Shown piece by piece: positions 15,136 through 18,269 of a stretch of DNA of 18,269 bases. Origin of the DNA: JAJPXC01 sp964517875. GTDB taxonomy: Bacteria > Bacteroidota > Bacteroidia > Bacteroidales > Muribaculaceae. Each line of letters starts with the position of its first letter. Positions within the stretch are counted from its first letter, which is position 1. The DNA lies in contig CAZFEU010000047.1 of the NCBI GenBank assembly GCA_964517875.1, positions 1-18,269 on the forward strand, in the 5' to 3' direction. A model generated the notes under the pieces. That model was given only the letters and a program-made list of their open reading frames with translations. It was not told the DNA's origin and made no database searches. Both the position numbers and the translations under genes were made by a program.

Positions 15136-16857
15136 ATGTTAACCCAGTCAAAAATTTTATCAATTGCCATAGCAACCTTGACATTAATAACATATCACAC
15201 CGCTTATGGGGAATCTCCAGAAATGGCAGCCTCACGGTTCTTCCAAATTCAAAATGGCGTTTTGGATTCTCCACAAAAGGTAAGACAGTACGCACATTCG
15301 TCCGACACTCAAGAGGGAGTTCGTGTATTCAATAATTTAGATGGTGAGGGGTGGGTTATGTTGGCACCAGGACAATCCTACACTTGGCATGTTATAGCTT
15401 ATTCCATGATTGGCAAATTTGAATGTGGTGAGAAAATTCCAAAAGAATTCTACCAAATATTATATAAGGATTCGTCAAAGTTAAAAAACATAGCAAAGAA
15501 TAAGGCTCAAGATTTCCAGAAGGTATCTCCTGTGTGGGGACCATTACTCACCACTCGGTGGGGACAAAGTGCACCTTATAATAAATTTTTACCATATTGC
15601 ACTACCGCACAGACACATGCGCTAGCTGGTTGTACTACAGTGGCAATTGCTCAGCTTATGTATTATTATCGATATCCTGAAAATAGTCGATATCGTCAAT
15701 ACCAATGGGATAAGATGCGTGATGTCTATGATGATGGGGGTTATACCGAAGATGAAGCTGATGCAGTAGGAGAATTGATGGCTGATTTAACACAAGAAGC
15801 AATCACTTATTATGGAGTTGAAGCAACATCTGGATTTGTCCCTCTCTATATGGATGGGTATTCACGCATAAGTGTGGAGCCAGAAGATCTTTTCGAGTTT
15901 CTAGAATCTTCTACTGAGCCACAGGTTCTGAGTCTCGAGGGTCAAGGGGTTGGTCATCTTGTTGTTATGGATGGCGTCGACACAAACGGTTTCTACCATA
16001 TTAACTGGGGTTGGAGCGGAACTGCTGACGGTTGGTACAGTAGAGACTTTATAGAAACGGTTTACATTATAAAAAACCGAGAGAAAGAGGATCAACGATT
16101 ATTATCTCTTGATTCCCAGTGCTATCGTCCTTCGCTGGTTCTTAAAGGTGGAGTTACCGTGGATAAGTCATCGGTGTTACCGGGAGAAGAATTCACCGTG
16201 AGCCTAAACGATATAGCATATATAAATACTTCTTGTTTTGGATTTAAATATGGTAACCACACAGGAGTGGCCTTCGGATTATTCCTCTACGAGTCTTTTC
16301 CATGGGTTTGGGACAATCCAAGCCGTGCGCTATATCGCAATCGTGATTGGAACAATGGGTATTTGGGAAAACGTATTACAAATGGTGATTTGCGTTATTG
16401 GTCATTTATAGCCACAAAATACGGGCATAGTTATAAAGATGAGAGCGTGCAATTAAAGATGTCATTACCAAATATCCCTGAGGGACAGACGTATGTGATA
16501 CGTCCTGAGAATTATCTTTATTGGCCAGACAACAGCATCTATATTCGCAAATTCAAGGACGACCCCTACACAATAGGAGCCTCAATTGATTGGTATCCAT
16601 TCTGGTCAAATAGCACAACATGCATTCTGTCCACTATGAAAGACGGTCGAATTAATCTCCGGCCAATCTCTATAGCCGAACTTGTAAAAGAGAAATACTA
16701 TGAAACACTGTCAGTTGAAAATCTTCAGGAGAACAGTGCACATGAACGTAAGGAGATAGCACGTTTCAACCTCATGGGACATCCTGTAGGCCAAGATTAT
16801 AGAGGAATCACAATAATTCACTATTCAGATGGCAGTGTCACAAAAGTGATGCCATGA
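15136..16857 (+). CDS. Secreted C10 (streptopain-like) cysteine protease
   Basis: A 573-residue protein with a signal peptide (MLTQSKILSIAIATLTLITYHTAYG), a propeptide region (about 26-130) and a C10 catalytic domain. The nucleophile is Cys166 in LAGCTTVAIAQLMYYYRYP. The base is His274 in GHLVVMDGV, followed by YHINWGWSGTADGWY with Asn290. PLLTTRWGQSAPYN matches the family's N-terminal mature segment. A beta-rich region follows. The last ~38 residues (IARFNLMGHPVGQ, then GITIIHYSDGSVTKVMP) resemble a degenerate T9SS C-terminal sorting domain; this is inference. Such proteases act outside the cell or on the surface. The gene is AT-rich and alone between two copies of the birA 3' end, with its own promoter. 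No inhibitor gene is adjacent. Confidence 0.92.
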   Translation: MLTQSKILSIAIATLTLITYHTAYGESPEMAASRFFQIQNGVLDSPQKVRQYAHSSDTQEGVRVFNNLDGEGWVMLAPGQSYTWHVIAYSMIGKFECGEKIPKEFYQILYKDSSKLKNIAKNKAQDFQKVSPVWGPLLTTRWGQSAPYNKFLPYCTTAQTHALAGCTTVAIAQLMYYYRYPENSRYRQYQWDKMRDVYDDGGYTEDEADAVGELMADLTQEAITYYGVEATSGFVPLYMDGYSRISVEPEDLFEFLESSTEPQVLSLEGQGVGHLVVMDGVDTNGFYHINWGWSGTADGWYSRDFIETVYIIKNREKEDQRLLSLDSQCYRPSLVLKGGVTVDKSSVLPGEEFTVSLNDIAYINTSCFGFKYGNHTGVAFGLFLYESFPWVWDNPSRALYRNRDWNNGYLGKRITNGDLRYWSFIATKYGHSYKDESVQLKMSLPNIPEGQTYVIRPENYLYWPDNSIYIRKFKDDPYTIGASIDWYPFWSNSTTCILSTMKDGRINLRPISIAELVKEKYYETLSVENLQENSAHERKEIARFNLMGHPVGQDYRGITIIHYSDGSVTKVMP

Positions 16858-16869
16858 TTATTCATAGCT

Positions 16870-17598
16870 CTAAATGATAGCGCAAACCTCCTTGAACGCA
16901 AACCATTCAGGCTCGCCGGCGGCTGGCTGCAACCGCAGCATACCGCTTTGCGCCACGTCGGCTATGCATGCCTCGAATGTCGTCCCACCGGGGGTGGAGT
17001 AAGTGTGATAGCCATCGCGGCGCCATAAATGCTGCTTATACTCTGCGTGAATCTCAGCCATTGGGCGCTCCAAATTCTCCAGAATCTCGTAGGCTATGCT
17101 TCGGATAAGCTGCTCCACATCATACGTGCGCCCCGTGAGCTGGAATAGCGACACCGGGTTGGGAGCATCCGACTCAAACACCCGCTGATTCACATTCAGC
17201 CCAATTCCCGCTATCGACGTCTCTATCGCCGTGCCTTGCAGCGAGTTTTCAATCAATATCCCCGCTATTTTCCTGTCGGCCACATATATATCATTGGGCC
17301 ACTTTACCCTCACATCATCGCTGGCATCATCACCAATGGCCTGAGCCACAACGGTAGCAACAGCAAGTGCCACGGCCTCCGACACGAAAAACTGTTCAGC
17401 TGCCGCCACTCCATCTGGGCGCAGTATCATCGACATCGTCACATTGGCTCCCGGCTCAGCCTCCCACGAATTGCCGCGCTGACCGCGACCCGCCGTCTGG
17501 CAGTGAGTGTACACAACGGTGCCGTGTGCCACATGCTGCTCGGCGAGGAGCTGACGTGCCGCACCATTGGTAGATGGTGTCGAATCAAGATATACCAT
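16870..17598 (-). CDS. birA: Biotin--[acetyl-CoA-carboxylase] ligase
   Basis: A 242-residue class I biotin protein ligase without the N-terminal DNA-binding domain of E. coli BirA. It should activate biotin with ATP and transfer it to carrier proteins but not repress genes. Visible marks are DSTPSTN (5-11), the biotin/AMP-binding loop TAGRGQRGNSW (35-45), VKWPNDIYV (98-106) with KIAGILIE (110-117), and GIGLNVNQ (131-138). The frame is open 37 codons upstream inside tsaE, but the ATG at 17598 shares its A with the tsaE stop (TGATG) and gives a standard start, so I chose it. The last 114 codons are within the 342-base repeat; the final residues VCAII come from beyond it and differ from the VQAVL of the left copy. 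Confidence 0.94.
   Translation of the reverse strand: MVYLDSTPSTNGAARQLLAEQHVAHGTVVYTHCQTAGRGQRGNSWEAEPGANVTMSMILRPDGVAAAEQFFVSEAVALAVATVVAQAIGDDASDDVRVKWPNDIYVADRKIAGILIENSLQGTAIETSIAGIGLNVNQRVFESDAPNPVSLFQLTGRTYDVEQLIRSIAYEILENLERPMAEIHAEYKQHLWRRDGYHTYSTPGGTTFEACIADVAQSGMLRLQPAAGEPEWFAFKEVCAII
16886..17227 (-). repeat. 342-base direct repeat, right copy (inside intact birA)
   Basis: Partner of 14613-14954 in the same orientation. Past its left edge the sequence runs into the protease cassette, and past its right edge into the 5' half of birA. Recombination between the two copies would excise a 2273-base circle carrying the protease. Confidence 0.95.
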
Positions 17599-18026
17599 CA
17601 ATCGATAGTGAGCGTGCGCGCGTGGGTGTCGGGATCCTCGGCGATGGTGACTTTCACGGTGTCGTCGGGCAGCAGCGACTCGATGCGCTCGGGCCATTCG
17701 AGAAGGCACAGCGCCCCGGAGTCGAAATAATCCTCCACGCCAAGGTCAAGCGCCTCATCCTCATCCTCAAGACGATATAGGTCGAAGTGATAAATCAGCT
17801 CAGCCGTTGTGTCCGAGCGATACTCGTTGATAATCGAGAATGAAGGGGAGTTGGCCATATCCTCCTCCACCCCCAGCACACGCGACAGCGCACGGATGAA
17901 CGTGGTTTTGCCTACACCCATCGGGCCGTAGAAAGCAAATACTGTGTTATCGCCCATTAGCTTCACAAACTCGCGGGCAGCCTTGTCAAGACCTTCAAGG
18001 TCAGCGATGGAGATAGTAGTAGACAT
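17598..18026 (-). CDS. tsaE: tRNA threonylcarbamoyladenosine biosynthesis ATPase TsaE
   Basis: A 142-residue protein of usual TsaE/YjeE length. It has a Walker A loop GPMGVGKTT (34-42), the family segment SPSFSIINEY (60-69), YHFDLYRL (79-86) and LLEWPERI (108-115). With TsaB and TsaD it supports t6A formation at position 37 of ANN-decoding tRNAs in the cytoplasm. It is coupled to birA by TGATG. It starts only about 30 bases after the SRP RNA and shows no TAnnTTTG element of its own, so it may be read through from that promoter. Confidence 0.96.
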   Translation of the reverse strand: MSTTISIADLEGLDKAAREFVKLMGDNTVFAFYGPMGVGKTTFIRALSRVLGVEEDMANSPSFSIINEYRSDTTAELIYHFDLYRLEDEDEALDLGVEDYFDSGALCLLEWPERIESLLPDDTVKVTIAEDPDTHARTLTID

Positions 18027-18057
18027 ATATTGTAGGTTGTGGATAGTTACGAAAAAA

Positions 18058-18154
18058 GGGTAAGCGATCTACATCGCACCGCTACAACCCGGTACCGTTG
18101 CTTCGATCAAGACCTGGCGGAGTTCCCGGGGAGCTAGTCGTGTAGGACTTACCC
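18058..18154 (-). ncRNA. ffs: Signal recognition particle RNA (4.5S, small bacterial type)
   Basis: On the minus strand, a ~97-base RNA closed by GGGTAAG (5') and CTTACCC (3'), followed by a run of six T (18052-18057) that makes an intrinsic terminator. The apical part has the SRP signature CCAGGTC, a 6-base loop, then GAAGCA, flanked by the stems CCCGG..CCG and CGG..CCGGG. It binds Ffh and targets nascent membrane proteins. The apical loop reads TTGATC where E. coli has CGGAAG. The 5' end is inferred from the stem and promoter. Confidence 0.88.
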
Positions 18155-18159
18155 GGCCA

Positions 18160-18191
18160 CAAAGATAGAAACTTTTTCTCAACCCTCCAAA
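18160..18191 (-). promoter_or_regulatory. Promoter of the SRP RNA
   Basis: On the minus strand TTTG (18188-18191), 20 bases, TATCTTTG (18160-18167), just before the RNA 5' end. It is a textbook TTTG-N20-TAnnTTTG element driving a gene that must be strongly expressed, and a useful internal reference for the other promoters. Confidence 0.8.
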
Positions 18192-18269
18192 AAAAATCAC
18201 ACCCCTAAAACAACCGCAGATTAAACAAGCAAGTGCGAAATTAAATAAAATGTCGGAAGAATTCTTTTT

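Noticed and set aside
18250..18269. ATG near the right edge (MSEEFF) as the start of a plus-strand gene
   Set aside because: Only six codons are visible. The A-rich stretch before it would fit a start, but nothing more can be supported.

Overview
The window reads as chromosomal DNA of a Bacteroidales bacterium, most likely Muribaculaceae-like; the family is an inference. The evidence is the T9SS regulator PorX beside a PorW/SprE-type lipoprotein, DUF4919 and C10-protease genes, and Bacteroidetes-type promoters (TTTG, 19-20 bases, TAnnTTTG) in front of several genes. Housekeeping genes look moderately GC-rich. Three genes (yhcG-like, DUF3800, C10 protease) are clearly more AT-rich and look acquired.

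Left part (1-8541): an accessory region. Two hairpin-rich non-coding stretches (about 240-646 and 8184-8467) bracket it. They carry inverted copies of a ~190-base compound palindrome and direct copies of a 25-base module. Between them lie an Lrp/AsnC regulator (-), a YhcG-like PDDEXK nuclease (+), a two-gene phage-like operon on the minus strand (an 807-residue protein of unknown function, then a complete terminase large subunit overlapping it by 4 bases), and a DUF3800 gene (+). The DUF3800 gene is followed by a candidate ~100-nt small RNA with its own promoter and a strong terminator. Gene and RNA together are flanked by 31-base direct repeats. No capsid, portal or integrase gene is visible.

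Middle part (8542-14591): a core block on the plus strand. It holds a 1040-residue TPR lipoprotein (PorW/SprE family), PorX (response-regulator receiver plus PglZ domain), a DUF456 membrane protein and a secreted DUF4919 protein whose start overlaps the DUF456 stop. PorW and PorX belong to type IX secretion.

Right part (14592-18269): a minus-strand housekeeping block of SRP RNA, tsaE and birA, with TGATG coupling between tsaE and birA. The 3' end of birA is present twice as a 342-base direct repeat (340 of 342 bases identical by eye). The repeats flank a 1.9-kb AT-rich cassette with one gene, a secreted C10 cysteine protease with its own promoter. The arrangement is what a Campbell-type integration into the end of birA would leave: an intact birA, the cargo, and a promoterless birA 3' fragment.

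Leads most worth pursuing: the orphan terminase plus 807-residue operon, the DUF3800/small-RNA cassette, the birA-targeted protease cassette, and the compound palindromic repeat family.
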